From Aquanectria penicillioides (taxonomy: Eukaryota > Ascomycota > Sordariomycetes > Hypocreales > Nectriaceae), in the NCBI GenBank assembly GCA_003415625.1, contig PYIU01000002.1, positions 1,922,001 to 1,986,000 on the forward strand: 64,000 bases of DNA. The letters run 5' to 3'. The translations under genes and the position numbers were made by a program. The notes under the pieces were generated by a model that was not told the origin of the DNA, ran no database searches, and saw only the letters and a list, made by a program, of their open reading frames with translations. Shown here piece by piece: positions 12,973-25,500 of this stretch. Position 1 is the first letter of the stretch, and each line of letters opens with the position of its first letter.

Positions 12973-14928
12973 ATGGCAAAGACAAAGGCTTCGGTCAACT
13001 ACGGCGTCTACCTCGTCACCGACTCGACGCCCGCCATCCTCGGCGATCGCGACGTTTGCGACGTTGTCGAGGCGGCGCTGCGGGGCGGCGTAACGGTGCT
13101 CCAATATCGCGACAAGCACATCGACCACGCCGCGGCCGTCGAGACTGCGCGGAGGCTTCACCATGTCGCTCGGCGCTTCGGCGTGCCGTTGTTGATCAAC
13201 GATCGAGTGGAGGTTGCCGTCGAGATTGGCTGTGAAGGCGTGCACATCGGGCAGGATGACATGGGTATGTCCACAAGAAACCAAGAGCCCTTCCTTTCCT
13301 TTCCTTTCCTTTGCAGCAATGGACCGATCAACAAACGCTGACGCTGTCCGTTTTCGACTCCCCCAGCTTACTCCGAGGCAAGGAAGCTGCTCGGCCCCGA
13401 CAAAATCATTGGAGTGACGGCCAGCTCCAAGGAGGAAGCCCTGCGAGCATGTGAAGCCGGGGCCGACTATCTCGGCATTGGCACCGTCTATGCCACGGCG
13501 ACGTGAGTGACGAGTGACGAGTGACGAGTGACTATTCATCCGCTTCTGACTCTGATCACTTGCTCATCTCAGTCTCCCCCTCCCTCCCCATCCCTCCTCA
13601 CTGCTCTTTTCGCTAACTCGTCTTCTTCCCTCCCATCGCCAGAAAGAAAGACACAAAGTCCATCATCGGCCCCTCGGGCGTTCGTGAAATCCTCTCGGCC
13701 CTCGCCGCTGCCGGCCACGGCGCCGTCCCCACCGTCTGCATCGGCGGCCTCAACGCTTCCAACGCGGCCCCCGTCATCGCCGGCTGCCGGGCCTCGCAAA
13801 GGCCGTCGATGGCATCGCCGTGGTGAGCGCCGTCATGGCGGCTTCCGACCCGGCCGCCGCCGCCCGCCATCTTCTCGGCAAGGTCACCGTCGCCATGATC
13901 CCGGACGTGGTCCGCACCGTGGCCGAGACGACGCCCCTGACGCACAATATGACCAATCTGGTGAGCTTCTACTGATCATCTGCAGAATCTCTCCTCGGGG
14001 AGCCAATAATCCCTAGACGAGATGCTCACGGCTCGGTTCTAGGTTGTCCAAAACTTCGCCGCCAACGTGGCCCTCGCCGTCGGCGCAAGCCCCATCATGG
14101 CCAACTACGCCGAAGAAGCCGCCGACCTGGCCAAGCTCGGAGGCGCTCTGGTCGTCAACATGGGAACCGTCACCCCGGACGGCCTGAAGAATTACGTCCA
14201 GGCCCTGCAAGCGTACAACGCTGCCCAGCGACCTGTTGTGTTTGACCCCGTGGGGTGAGTGGCCTGTTCCAGTCATGATGAATATGTCGAGGTTTCCTCC
14301 AAAGAGTATCTCGCATACGTCCCCAGCTGTACAAAACTTCTAACAAGGCCCCATCGCAACCAGAGCCGGCGCCACTTCTGTCCGCCGAAACGCGGTCAAA
14401 ACCCTCCTCGGAGCGGGCCACTTCACCGTCATCAAGGGCAACGAGGGCGAGATCCAAACCGTCGCCGGCGCCTCGATCCTCCAGCGCGGCGTCGACTCGA
14501 CGTCCTCCTTGACCCTGGCCGAAAAGGCCACCCTCGTCACGTCGCTCGCCCGCCGCCTCAACAACGTCGTCCTCCTCACCGGCGCCACGGATCTGCTGAG
14601 CGACGGACATCGCACCCTCGCCGTCAGCAACGGACACCCGCTCCTCGCCGCCGTCACGGGCACCGGCTGCACCCTGGGCACCACCGTAAGCGCCATGGTT
14701 TCCGCTCACACTGAAGATCCCCTCCTGGCCGCTGTGGCGGGTACTGTCGTCTTCGGCCTCGCTGCTGAGTTGGCCGCTGCAAGAAGCGAAGTTCGCGGAC
14801 CCGGCACCTTTGTCCCCGCGTTCCTGGATGAGCTGTACGGCATTCGAAAGTCGACAGGCGATGGCGACTTTAGGTGGCTAACCATGGCTAAAGTGGAGGC
14901 GGTCGATGTAAAATTGGCCGAGCAGTAG
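12973..14928 (+). CDS. THI6: Bifunctional thiamine-phosphate synthase / hydroxyethylthiazole kinase, with one apparent frameshift
   Basis: Fusion enzyme of thiamine synthesis. The N-terminal ThiE-like half joins HMP-PP and thiazole phosphate to make thiamine phosphate; the C-terminal ThiM-like half phosphorylates hydroxyethylthiazole. Five exons: 12973-13264, 13367-13502, 13643-13960, 14043-14254 and 14364-14928, about 507 aa. ThiE motifs: LQYRDKH, INDRVEVA, VHIGQDD, GTVYATATKKDT. ThiM motifs: NFAANVALAVGASPIM, VFDPVGAGATSVR, VIKGNEGEI and the catalytic-Cys loop GTGCTLG. In exon 3 the frame slips at 13789-13791: upstream frame ends NAAPVIAGCR, and AKAVDGIAVVSAVMAAS resumes in another frame. 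One G appears missing from the G run, and adding one base makes exon 3 phase-correct. No intron can explain it. Introns 1 and 2 carry TTTCC and GAGTGAC micro-repeats. Confidence 0.92.
13505..13532. repeat. 4 x 7-bp perfect tandem repeat in THI6 intron 2
   Basis: GAGTGAC repeated exactly four times (13505-13532), starting two bases inside the intron, so the GTGAGT donor is itself part of the first repeat unit. Probable slippage product. Confidence 0.9.
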
Positions 14929-15161
14929 CAGACGTTGCAATATTATTGTAAAAGTTATAATATATAGAACGAAAAAAAAAAAGAATATCCTATGCCACTC
15001 ACTAACTTCGCATCAACTTGAGTAGGGGGACATGATTAATCTGAATACGTCTTGACAATTTCCGAAATACTATACCTCGACACCCATGATATACAAAAGT
15101 CTCTCCAAAACGCCATTGTTCCCGTGATCGCATATAATCGTGTTGCCATCACACAACATGT
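14929..15161. other. Convergent 3' intergenic region
   Basis: Short region between the convergent THI6 and Zn2Cys6 genes. It is AT-rich with an A tract near 14,970; probably 3' UTRs of both. No gene. Confidence 0.6.
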
Positions 15162-17278
15162 TCACTGCATGCCTGCATTTATCACATTCGGATCGCCCAC
15201 CACATTCCAAACCCCAGTAACCGTCGCGGGCACCAAACCCCAGTACTCATTGTCAAAATCTCCAATGAGCAGGTCCTGACTCAAATCAACCGCGGGTATA
15301 TCACTGCACCCGATGCTCTGTCGCTCGAGCTCCAGCTTCACCAGATCGCGGAGGGTCTTCAGTTGTCGCAGCAGCCGCTCAAAGGGATCTTCAGGCGGCG
15401 CTGCCTCCGCCGCACCAGTGCATATGGTATGCTTGCGACGAGCGATGATGACCACCAGGTCGCATATTTGGCTGTCCATGACCTCGATCATGTTGAGCTC
15501 GTTCTGGATCTGGGAGAGATTCCACCCAGGCAGTTGCAAGGTCAACAGCTTCAGGCCTGTGATGATGGCAAAGACAAAGTCAGAGGCGCTCAAACAGAGG
15601 AATCGAGGTCGCTCAAGCTCGCGGTGAGCAAACCGAATGTCGTAGAATGACCTGAGCGAATTGAGACACCCCCAAAGGAGCTGTAAGCGATCAGTCAGTG
15701 GCACATAAGGGGCTTCCGAGTGTTGATCCGAGATGCCAATTTCATAGAGCAGGACCTGGGCTATGTCGATGTGACATTTCAGAGCGTCTGCGAGTGAGTC
15801 TAAATAAGCATGTGCGTTTATACTTCTTAAATCTGACGTGTCTGTCCAAAAAAAAAAAAAAAAAAAAGAAAGAAAGGTTTGCTTACCATCTGCAGCTAAT
15901 TCTGGTGGGAGAGAGCCCCGGAATTGATCGAGTTGATCTTGAAAGGACCGTACCACCATGGTGAGAGGCAGCTTCATGGCTTGCTTGCTGATGTTACCAA
16001 TAGCCATCGTCAAGGAGATCGATTGGGCTAGCTGCTGGATTCGGACTAATTTCACCAAGTACAGATCCGACGGATACTGCATGGTTGACTCAAGTACCTT
16101 GCAGCATGTCTCAAGCAGATCTGTGTTCATCAAGACATCAGGGCGTTTATTGGCGGTAAATACTCTGCAGGTAGTTGGTTAGCGTTAGATGCGGCAACGG
16201 CCGGCCAGGATGAGAGTACTGACAAAGTATTCAGATAATATGTTCCGGCGTACGCTCTCATGTGGTTCAAGTTTTCTATGTACGCTGCTCCCTGCAGAGT
16301 CGAATCTTCCTTGAAGGCTAGGTTGACGCACATGGCCCTACAAAGAAAGAGGAAATTGGTCACCTGCGAGCCTTTGAGCGCATAGTGAAACCTGCATTGG
16401 TGTCAGCCAAGAATAGTTCGTCAGATCCGTCTTCGAATGTGACCCACCATGCAACCAGGATCTGCAACCCATGCAGAAGATCCAGGTTCCTGGTTCCGTC
16501 GACTACCGCCGCCTGCCCAATGTCCCCAAGAAGCTCCTTTCCCAGCTTGACTTGCCTAACCCCGTCTAGGAAACATCCCACCATAATGACGGCCTTCCAC
16601 ATAAACGGGCGTTGCCGCCGCAGCTCGGCAGACGACATGGTTTTTGGCACATGCACGAATGGGAACAAGGCACCATGGATGGACCTGTAGTGCTGCAGGA
16701 GGGTTCAGCTTCCTCGTGCGTCGGCCACCACGAATCCCATGGTTGGCTCTTCGATGGTGGTTGCGGTTGCGGTTGCTGTTGCGCCTGTGTCAACGTTTGA
16801 GCGGCAGGCTTCCTGTCTAATGGAGCGTTTTTCAAGGGGAATAGGTGCCCAAAGTCCCATTTCTCAGGACCGTCGGCGCATTTCCCCTGCCCTCCTTCGC
16901 TCTTTGGGGAAGGGCTAATGGCTTTAGCTGGACCATCCTGGACCTGAGAGGACAACTCCTCTAGGCGCTTTTCCAAGGCCGCAATCTTGGATAGCTTAGG
17001 GCTCTTCCGGACCCGAGGCGGGGCCGGAGTCTGGGAAATGCACGGCTTGTCGAGACGATGGCACCTGCAGATCGGCCGAGGCATCAATAAATTAGATCCG
17101 TGATCCGAAGCCCTTCTGAGCCCAAGGCTCGGGCTGGCGGGCCGACAACTCGGAGTTAAACGCACCTGTCGCATCTGAGGCTATCTTGCGGCCCGGGGAT
17201 ACACCTCGCTTTCGCTTTGGCACATGTTGTACACGCCTTGGGGCCCTTATTCTTCGAGTGCACGGCGCTAGGATTCAT
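15162..17278 (-). CDS. Zn(II)2Cys6 fungal transcription factor, with one apparent frameshift
   Basis: Five exons on the minus strand: 17166-17278, 16448-17064, 16224-16391, 15887-16164 and 15162-15799, about 604 aa. The first intron splits the binuclear zinc cluster; joined, it reads C16-x2-C19-x6-C26-x9-C36-x2-C39-x6-C46, a perfect Zn2Cys6 pattern, followed by a basic linker and coiled coil (KIAALEKRLEELSSQ) for dimerisation. A Q/P-rich linker leads to the fungal-specific middle homology region (LFPFVHVPKTMSS, LQILVAWFHYALKGS, NFLFLCRAMCVNLAF). At 16701-16703 the frame changes between EEAEP and LLQHYRSIHGALFPF; one C (minus strand) appears missing from the run, after which exon phases all agree. 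Intron 15800-15886 holds a long T tract on the coding strand. Target genes are unknown and neighbours give no pathway hint. Confidence 0.85.
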
Positions 17279-17935
17279 TGTGGCATGTCTGAGGACCCAA
17301 TCGGTCAACGGAAAGTCGGTACGGAGTAAGAAGGAGAGAATCTCGGCCAGATCCTTGAGACAGGAAGAAAAGGCCAGCCATCGGCGCCGTCGGAGGCCCG
17401 TTTACATGATAGATGCAGGCGCGAGACCCGATCGTCGTCAGTTGGGACGGAGCCGGAGTGACAAAATTGCTCCGTTCCTCCGCCGGACACGGGCACTATT
17501 GGCAAAGTAGCCAATCAGCATCGCCCATTCCGGTCAAAGGTTTCCCCGACGCGACTCATCTTCGAGGTCCATCCATTAGTTACCTGGGGCCTTGGATTAT
17601 TTATGAGACCTGACCGAACCCGGAATAACAGCAACAATAGCCTAGGCCAGTTTGTGGATGTGTAGTAGAAGGATTGGAGAGTTCTACGTTGGGAAATTTC
17701 GGAACATGCACTTCAAAGAATAGGAACAGAAGATTGCTTGTGTGAGTATTCCATAAATGCCACATTTTTTTTTTCGTGGCATTGGAATCAAAGAACGTGT
17801 TTCAATTCTCATGTCAATCCACACAACTGGATAGACAAAAATAGCATCTCATAACTGGGTTTGTCAAGAATGGAACTGGGGCGCTGATCACAATTGTCCG
17901 CGATCGGCGAAGCCTCGAGGCGCTGGTATTTCAGC
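17279..17935. other. Intergenic region, transcription factor promoter and HEM1 3' end
   Basis: About 650 bp upstream of the Zn2Cys6 gene and downstream of HEM1. Small ORFs here are antisense or low-information. No feature supported. Confidence 0.55.
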
Positions 17936-19847
17936 TTAGGCAGAGTCGCTGGCAGCGGCTTGGCTGGCCTGCTTGGCCTCCTGCTCGAGGAGGACCTCAG
18001 TAACACCGTTGGCGCCGCGGCCACTGGCGAGGATCTCCTTGGTGGCCTGCTCAATCTTGAGCTGGTTGTCATTCCAAAGAGGCTCAGGGACGTTACCCTC
18101 CTCGCCGACACCAATGAAGCCACCCTCAGCGGCCCACTCGGAGGTGCGCTTGATTCCAAGACGGGACCAGATCTCATCAACAGCCTGCACGAGCTCATCT
18201 CGGTACTCCTTGACGTGACCAGGGGTGGGGGTAATGCGGAGGCGTTCCTGACCAACGGGAACGGTGGGGTAGTTGATCGACTGGACGTAGATTCCGTAAT
18301 CCTGGAGCAGCATGTCTGATGCAGCCTTTGCGACCTCAGCATTGCCGACTAGGATGGGGATGATGTGGGATGGGTTAGGGATGACGGGGATGTCTCGTTG
18401 GGCCATGGCCTCCTTAACAGCCCGGGTGTGAAGCTGCTGCAATCGACGGTCGCCATCGTATTCCATCTGGTACTCAATCGACGCTTTGGCGCCGGCCATG
18501 GTTGCAGGAGGTAATGAAGTGGTGAAGATGAAGCCAGGAGCCAGCGATCGGATCATGTCGACAAGCTTGGCGCTGCCAGCGATGTATCCACCAACACAAC
18601 CGTATGCCTTGCCCAGAGTACCAGTGATAATGTCAATGCGGTCCATGATGGTGCCTTGGGGCTTGCCCTCGACATGTGCCTTCCAGTCCAAATGCTCGGC
18701 AACTCCAGCGCCGTGGGGTCCATACATGCCGACAGCGTGGACTTCGTCTAGGAAAGTGATGGCGCCGTACTTCTCTGCAAGGTCGCAAATTTCCTCGATG
18801 GGTCCGATTGAACCGCACATGCTATAAACGGACTCAAAGGCGATGATCTTGGGGACGTGCAGAGGGAGGGAGGCCAGCTTGGCCTCGAGGTCTTGAATGT
18901 CGTTGTGCTTGAACACAATTTTCTTGGTTCCAGAATGGCGAATACCCTGGATCATAGAGGCGTGGTTGAGGCTATCGGAGAGAATAACACAGTCGGGCAT
19001 CTTGCTGCCGAGGGTCGCAAGGGTGGCGTCGTTGGCGACATAGCAGGAGCTGAAGACGAGGGCGCCGTCCTTGGAGTGCAATCGGGCCAGAGTGCCTTCG
19101 AGCTCGACGGCGTGACGGTTGTGGCCGGAGATGTTTCGGGTTCCTCCAGCGCCAGCGCCATACTCCTCCAGGGTCTCATGCATCTTGTTGAGAACGCGAG
19201 AGTTGCGACCCATGCCGAGGTAATCGTTGGCGCACCAGACAGTAACTCGTTCCTCCCTGTTAGCCATGTGGGCGCGGGGAAACTCCTTGGCGAGGCGGTT
19301 GATGTTGTTGAAGTAACGATAGGACTTGTCCTTGTGCTTCTTGTCGAGCTCGGCATTGTAGAAGCCCTCATAGTCGAACTTGGAAGCGTGCTTGACGGGC
19401 GCGGCGGTCGCCGCAACGTGGGAGGGGGCTGCCGCCTTTCGGTTCAGAGCGACTCCCGGGGGGATCGGGGCTAAAATGCGGGTTAGGATACGAAGAATTG
19501 GCCAAGAACAGCGGTGTTGAGGACATACCTTTGTCGCGGCCCTCGTAGACTGGGCTGTCGACAGCGCGAGCCTCCTGGTTGCGGCTGGTATGGATCTTGG
19601 CCTTGCCAGTCTTCGCATTGCCGGAGAAGGCACGGAAGGCAGCGGCACCGCCCTGTTTGGCGGTCTGAACAGCCATGGCCTTGCCCATGACGGGGCAGCG
19701 GTGGCCGAGAAGTTGCAGCTTCGACATGGTGCCGCCGCAAGGCGAGGCCTGGGGACGGGCCGTGGTCGACAGTGCACGAAGCGTGGCGGGGGAGGCCTTC
19801 TTCAGGAAGGGGCACATGGCCTTGGACTGGCGGAGGACGCTATCCAT
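17936..19847 (-). CDS. HEM1: 5-aminolevulinate synthase, mitochondrial
   Basis: First and rate-limiting enzyme of heme synthesis: PLP-dependent condensation of glycine and succinyl-CoA in the mitochondrial matrix. Exons 19529-19847 and 17936-19470, 617 aa; the 58-bp intron has a GTATGT donor and CCTAAC branch site. The presequence carries two Cys-Pro heme-regulatory motifs, KAMCPFL (C12) and HRCPVMG (C51), known in this family to bind heme and limit import. The catalytic core is complete: [40 protein letters not shown] and the PLP lysine in [13 protein letters not shown] (about residue 394). A CCAAT motif on the minus strand lies near 20,113-20,117, about 270 bp upstream; its function is not shown. 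Confidence 0.95.
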
Positions 19848-22564
19848 GGTGAATTGACGAAGCCGGGAGCCTGAGGTCGAAGATGTCGTGGTTGTGGTTG
19901 GAATTGTCAAGAACCAGAGGGGCAGCACAAAAAAAAAAAAAGAAAAAAAAGAAGGGCGGCGATACAAGGTGTGGGAAAGCCGACGAGGGGCAAGAACGCA
20001 AGATGCAGTTGACTCGACACTCTGTCTATTTACTTAGTCACACTCGCGCGGTTGCAAGTGAAACGAAGCAATTAGTGGCGCCTGTTCCGGGTGCTGGCTG
20101 TAGTAATGGGCAATTGGGGGTGGAGGGTGTGTAAGAGGGAGAAAAGGACGAACAGGATGAAGTGAGAAGGAGGAGGAAGCATAAGTGGACGAGTCGTGTT
20201 TGAAGAGCCATGGGATTTTCGGTGGTTCGGGAAGGGGCCTCTGTTTTGCCCCATCAATTATTCCGTTCTGTTCTATTACTACCAGGTATGAACTAACTTA
20301 GCTGACCAGCGCCAGCCAGTGCCGAGACCGACAACAGTCACAACACAAAAAGCCTTGAGAGGGTCCGCTTGTTGGAGGGGAATCCTTCGGTTTTCCAAAC
20401 TGCTTTTCCCTTTTTGAGACCAGGCCTCTCTTGCCATCTTTTTTTTTTTCTTTTTTTTCTTTTTCTTTTTCTTTTTTTTCCTTGTCCCTTTGCAATTTGC
20501 TGCACAGTTTCCGCCAGGTGCCGCCGTCGCCGCATTCGCCGCCACCTCCGCCTCCTCCTCGGAGTGGATGCCGCACGGATTGTGGGTGTGTCGCATCCTG
20601 GATCGCATCCTGGAGTGCCTCCTACGTACTTGTCCCAGTGCTGGTATTGCTCATCATCGATGTCTGGTCGCCGATTACACTTGCTTGTCTGTTTTATTTT
20701 CTTCCATCCCAAGGCGTCATCTTCTCATATTTGTCCTTGCTCTCATCTGTCAACTCGGTCCGGCTGTGGAATCCATCCGCAGCTGATCTGACTGACCCGG
20801 ACCCGACTACCGGAACAAGCCAGCATTAGCGCATTGACACTTGACAGCGACCTTGGAGACGTGAGACGTAGGAGAGGGGCCACACAATTGACTCGGCCTA
20901 GCACGGAGGAGCAGCAGCCCCCAGCAAGGGGATAGAAAAAAAACGGCTTTCGTCACCAGGCGTCCAGGCCCAGACCGACAATTACCTTGGGGAAAGAAAT
21001 ACCTGAAACGCTATTGGCCCAGCCAGGCCCTCGTCCCGCCCCATGTGCGGAGGATCGTAGGGCGCGCAGGACGCAGACAACAACGGCAACGGTATGTACA
21101 AATAACACGCACCGCATTGCACCGCATAAGCCTAACTACCTACTGTACTCCGGCCTTCGTAGAGTGCTATGCAAGACGAATGGAGAAGTTATGGAGCAGA
21201 AAACACTCAGTCCCCCCCATCTGCGTGCAAATCCGCAGGCAATCCGCATGCCGCACGCGGCCCCATGTCACCAGTCGCCGATCCCGCTGCGGCCATTTGC
21301 CCTTTCACATTCCGAGAATTGCGGGCTCCTGTCTGCTTGCCCGTGCTGGTCAGCCGGCCGAGTCCCCATTCACCCGTCAATTAATTGGTCCAATGTCCCA
21401 TCCTTCCACTTCTGTACCAGCCATTTCCGCGAATTCTCGTCATCTCTTCCTTCTCTCTCCTTCTCCTTCTCCTTCCCCGCCCGCCCCCCGCCCCCGGCTC
21501 ACCGAGGCCTAACCCAACCCGTTACCCGTATCTCTTCCGGCCCGGCACCGGCCGGCCCGCCAATGTGCTCCAATTTGACCTCCATTTTTCAACACCGTGT
21601 TTTCTTCGTTTTCTTCACCTCGTACGATCCACGTGGTCAACGTCCAAACGTAATAATTAGGCTCGCCAATATGCTCCTTTCATATCCATTGTGGACCTCA
21701 CCAGGTTCTGCAACGCCCCCCCCCCCCCCCCCCCCACTCCCCTGTCATTATTTTCAGCTAACATGTTGCTTTTGACTTTTCAATCCCGATTCCACCCTCA
21801 CACCTCGTTACCGTCACCACGTCGATATCTAGAAACAGTGAGTCAACACTTCATGAGACCTGTACAGTAGTAATCCTAGTAACCGGAACCCCAATATGTG
21901 AAAATCGATGGATAACTGGAATTTTCCCTCATGTCTCTGCAGGGGTGTTTTTGGGCCTTCTCACTGTGTTTTCCCCCCTGTTTATGGAATTCGCCCTCTA
22001 ACTGCAACGACTGGAGGTAAAACTGGGGTGCCCAAATTCGTTCCAGTTACTAGGATTGCCACTGTACCTCGACATATTTCTGCTTCACACTATCGAAAGA
22101 ACCTAGCGTAACCGCTTGTGAATTTTCCATGCTTCATCTACTTTATGTCCTTGAGTGATGGATTCTCCATCTGTTCGTTTCCATGTGCCTCTACTTTGAT
22201 CGGCGTCGCCATTGTATACATACCTAGCCAAAGTGTTCCGACGCCATCATGAATTTACAATTCACAGGAGTGGGAGTAAGCAACAGGCCTTCCAACTTCA
22301 AAATCGTTTCTAGAAGTCGCTACCTAGCGCAACTCATCCAATCAAAAGAGCAAACCGGCCTCCTTCGTAAATGGGTATCTCGTTCCAGCATCGATTCCGA
22401 CAACGCCAAAAACGAAAAGAAAAAAAAAAGAATAAAAAAGGGCGTTCCAAAGAAAGTAAGACCATGTTAACTTTCAACACCCACTTGGTCCATAATGTCG
22501 TCGCACCCCAAGCTACCAAGACTTTTGAATTGATGACACCATATCCCATTGCTCCAAAATCTGA
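19848..22564. other. Long non-coding interval upstream of HEM1
   Basis: About 2.7 kb with no supported gene. It contains an A-rich tract in the HEM1 leader (19,928-19,951), a T/C tract (20,440-20,480), a CT-rich tract (21,440-21,490), and an uninterrupted run of 20 C at 21,716-21,735. ORFs of 130-260 codons here are made of P/S/R or F/L low complexity from these tracts and show no domain. It may hold long HEM1 regulatory sequence or a non-coding transcript; I cannot tell which. Confidence 0.55.
21716..21735. repeat. 20-base poly-C tract
   Basis: Perfect run of 20 C in the interval upstream of HEM1; the minus strand is poly-G and could form a G-quadruplex. True length is uncertain in any assembly. 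Confidence 0.85.
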
Positions 22565-25500
22565 TCATTCCTTTTGCTCCTCGTCTCGTGCACGCCCCCT
22601 CCTTGTCCCGACTTGCCGGTCTTCTAGTGGCTCAATTGTTTCTTGCGCAGGGAATCCTCTATGCTGTTGTTCCAAAAGGGCTCGGCTGGCCCAAGGTGGC
22701 AGTAGTTGGTTCCGTCGCTTCCTGTTGTCGACAGCCTCTCGCATTACTTCTATGTCCTCCAGGGCGTGTGGGTTTCGCGATGGCCCCCAAACCTTCATAC
22801 GAGGCCGTTCGATATTCTGCAAATTCTTTGGAAAGTATCAGTCATCTGAACCATGGTTAACACAACAGGGGGTATCGTACGTGGGGATCTGGTGAGTGAG
22901 CCCTCCGATTCGCCTGGGCGGAAATTTCCCCCTCTGCCAACCCATTCGTCGCTTCCAAACGACTTTCCAGCTCTTTTTTATCAGCCAGGGCAACATATGA
23001 TGGGGACCAGTGGCCCAACACTAGAGACACCACAAATTGGTCGTGCACGAGCAGCTGGTCTAACTGTTTCCAATGCTGGTTGTCTGGAAGAAACCCGAAC
23101 CCTTTTTCCTTTCGAACTGCATCAATTCCTTCCACCAAGTTTCTCCCAATATCATCTGATGTTCCCATTGTCCCAAGCAAGCCCTGATGCCGGAGGATAT
23201 GGATCCGGCTTTCGAGGCTTTTTTGGAAGTTGATCTTGGGTTGGTTTTGAGGCTGACTGAAGATATTGTTTCCGTTGAAGGGCTCATTATGTGTCGAAGG
23301 TCTTGGCCTCATTGGTTGTGTCTGCACCGAAGTTGTACTTTGGGTATGATGCCTAGTTGAGGGTACAGGTTGCTGAGATGAATGTGCTCTGAAAAAAGTG
23401 TTGGCTCCAGCGACTGGCAAAGGGACCAAAACTGATCCGGAAGCCGCGGGTTGGGTGGAAGACGTAAAACTTGAAGACTGTCCAATATGAGGCCCATATT
23501 CCATTAATGTGCTGAGATGAGAACCTACCTGTGCTCCTTCTAAAGGCGACGGTATGTCGGTTTGTGAAAAGGAGGAGGCGGGTAGTGGACGTGTATGGCC
23601 CTGCACCCCTTGACCAAAATCTGGCACATCAGTAGCTCCATCCAAGGATTGATTCACGGTCGGCCGAGACTGCGAGGGATTCAGTCGAAGGCGGATGCCA
23701 GACGATGACTGTGGAGGAATTCCAAGATGCGGTTGAGACATTCGGGCAAGACGGTGGAACTCGTCATCTGCTAACCTTGCTTTAGCTCTTTCATAAGCCA
23801 CAGGATCGTTAAGGCGTAGACGATTTAGTTGAACCATGCTGTCAACCTCTCGACGTTCGACTTCCGTGAGAGTTACGTCCTCATCTTCCTCCTCGAATGT
23901 GTCCGTTGAAATGATGGACCGGATAGATTGGCCATCCTGTTTATACCCAATGAGCTTGTCCAAGATTCGATCCTTGCCTAGAAATTGAGACAGGTCTTTT
24001 TCTGGAGATTTTCGAATTTCATGCATGATCATGGCGTTTCGGTGAGACCAGCTGAGTGGGTTTTTCTTGTCGACTACCCGGGACGCCAGCTGTGTCTTAA
24101 AGACGTGTCTATTCTGAATGTCCTCTTCAAAGCTTCCTGCTACAACCAATGTGTAAACGTAGACTGTCTTCTTCTGTCCGATTCGGTAGGCCCGTCCGAT
24201 CGCCTGTTGCTCAAATACTGGGTTCCATTTAAAGTCGAAAATAACAACCCTATTCGCGCCGAAAATATTGAGGCCAACCCCACCCGCTCGTGTAGATATC
24301 AGATACACCTCTTGGTTGCCTGCATTGAAGTTTTTGACCATCTCCTGTCGTTTACCAATTGCGGTCTCGCCAGACAGGTAGGAGACGCGTCTCTTCTGCA
24401 TTTGGAATAGGTTGCGGAGATAATTGATCGTTAGTAAAGATTGGCTAAATACCAAGACCTTGTCTCCAACAACTCGAGCCTCGTCCAGGATGATAGTCAA
24501 TAGAACAGCCTTCCAGGACAAGGACGCCAGATTGGGGTCGGGCGCTTTGAGCTCCTTCATTGCCTGCGGAATGATGCTTCTTGGGAATGCAGATGCCCCC
24601 TCTTCGCTCGGATCATCTCGATCATCTCGACCCTCGGTAATGTCTTTGATCTTCTGGTGGAAGCACCTAGGATGGTTACAAATGAGTCCCAGGTCGTTTG
24701 AGATCGCCAGAGTGCGCGATCTAGCCAACTTTTTGCCACCTTCCCCAGCGGCCGCCACATAAAGACCGTAAAGGCTTGTCTGAAGGGCTGTAGGGGGTAC
24801 AAAAATAACAAACTCAAACTTTGGAGGCAAGTCCTCCTTTAGGCAAGTCTTGATTGTTGCTCGGTGGACCTTGGGTGCGACAGTTACCTTCAGCGCCTCC
24901 AGTTTCTTGAGTGCTGTTCGTTTTTGAGGCCCGGAACTGTCTCTCCAAAGACCGTGCTGAATTGGGGTTGCATATATCTCTCGAAACTCTGCCAGGGGGC
25001 CTAAGAAGTTTGGTGCTACCCAATCGATCATGGCACGATACTCTTCCACATTGTTTGCTAAAGGGGAACCTGTAAGGGCAATTCGGCTTTTTGTTCTGAA
25101 ACGAGAGCAGGATTGGTTGGCTATGCTTTTTTGATTCTTCATGTGGTGTGCCTCATCCGCGACAATGATGCTGGGCTTGTTGAGCAACAGATCTTCGACT
25201 TCTGGGTGGTTGGAAAGCATCTGTGAAAGCATTTGATAGCCTATGACGAGAACACCACCACCTTCTGCCCATTGCCGGACTGCGCCAGACCTCTCTTCAG
25301 GTCCCATGTGGGAATCAATTCTGCGAAACTCCCCGAGGATACCATCAGGCGCCCACATGAGAAGTTCATCCACCCAATTATCCACCAATCCTGGAGGGCA
25401 AACAACCACCGTACGAGAATCTCGAAGATCTTCCGGCACTTGTGCTCTGACCCCAGGGTTCGATGATGTTGCTGCTTCTCTTATAACAACAAGCAACGTA

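Noticed and set aside
12850..13000. Thiamine-pyrophosphate riboswitch upstream of THI6
   Set aside because: The conserved CUGAGA and ACCUGA core elements are not present, and THI6 has no long 5' intron.
16376..16400. Second possible frameshift in the Zn2Cys6 gene near LADTNAG
   Set aside because: An ordinary 56-bp intron (16392-16447, donor GTGGGT, acceptor ATGCAG) restores LVAWFHYALKGSQVTN with correct phase, so no error is needed.
20369..21775. ORFs of 90-262 codons upstream of HEM1
   Set aside because: Translations of T/C-rich and C-rich tracts with no domain and no supported start or splice structure.
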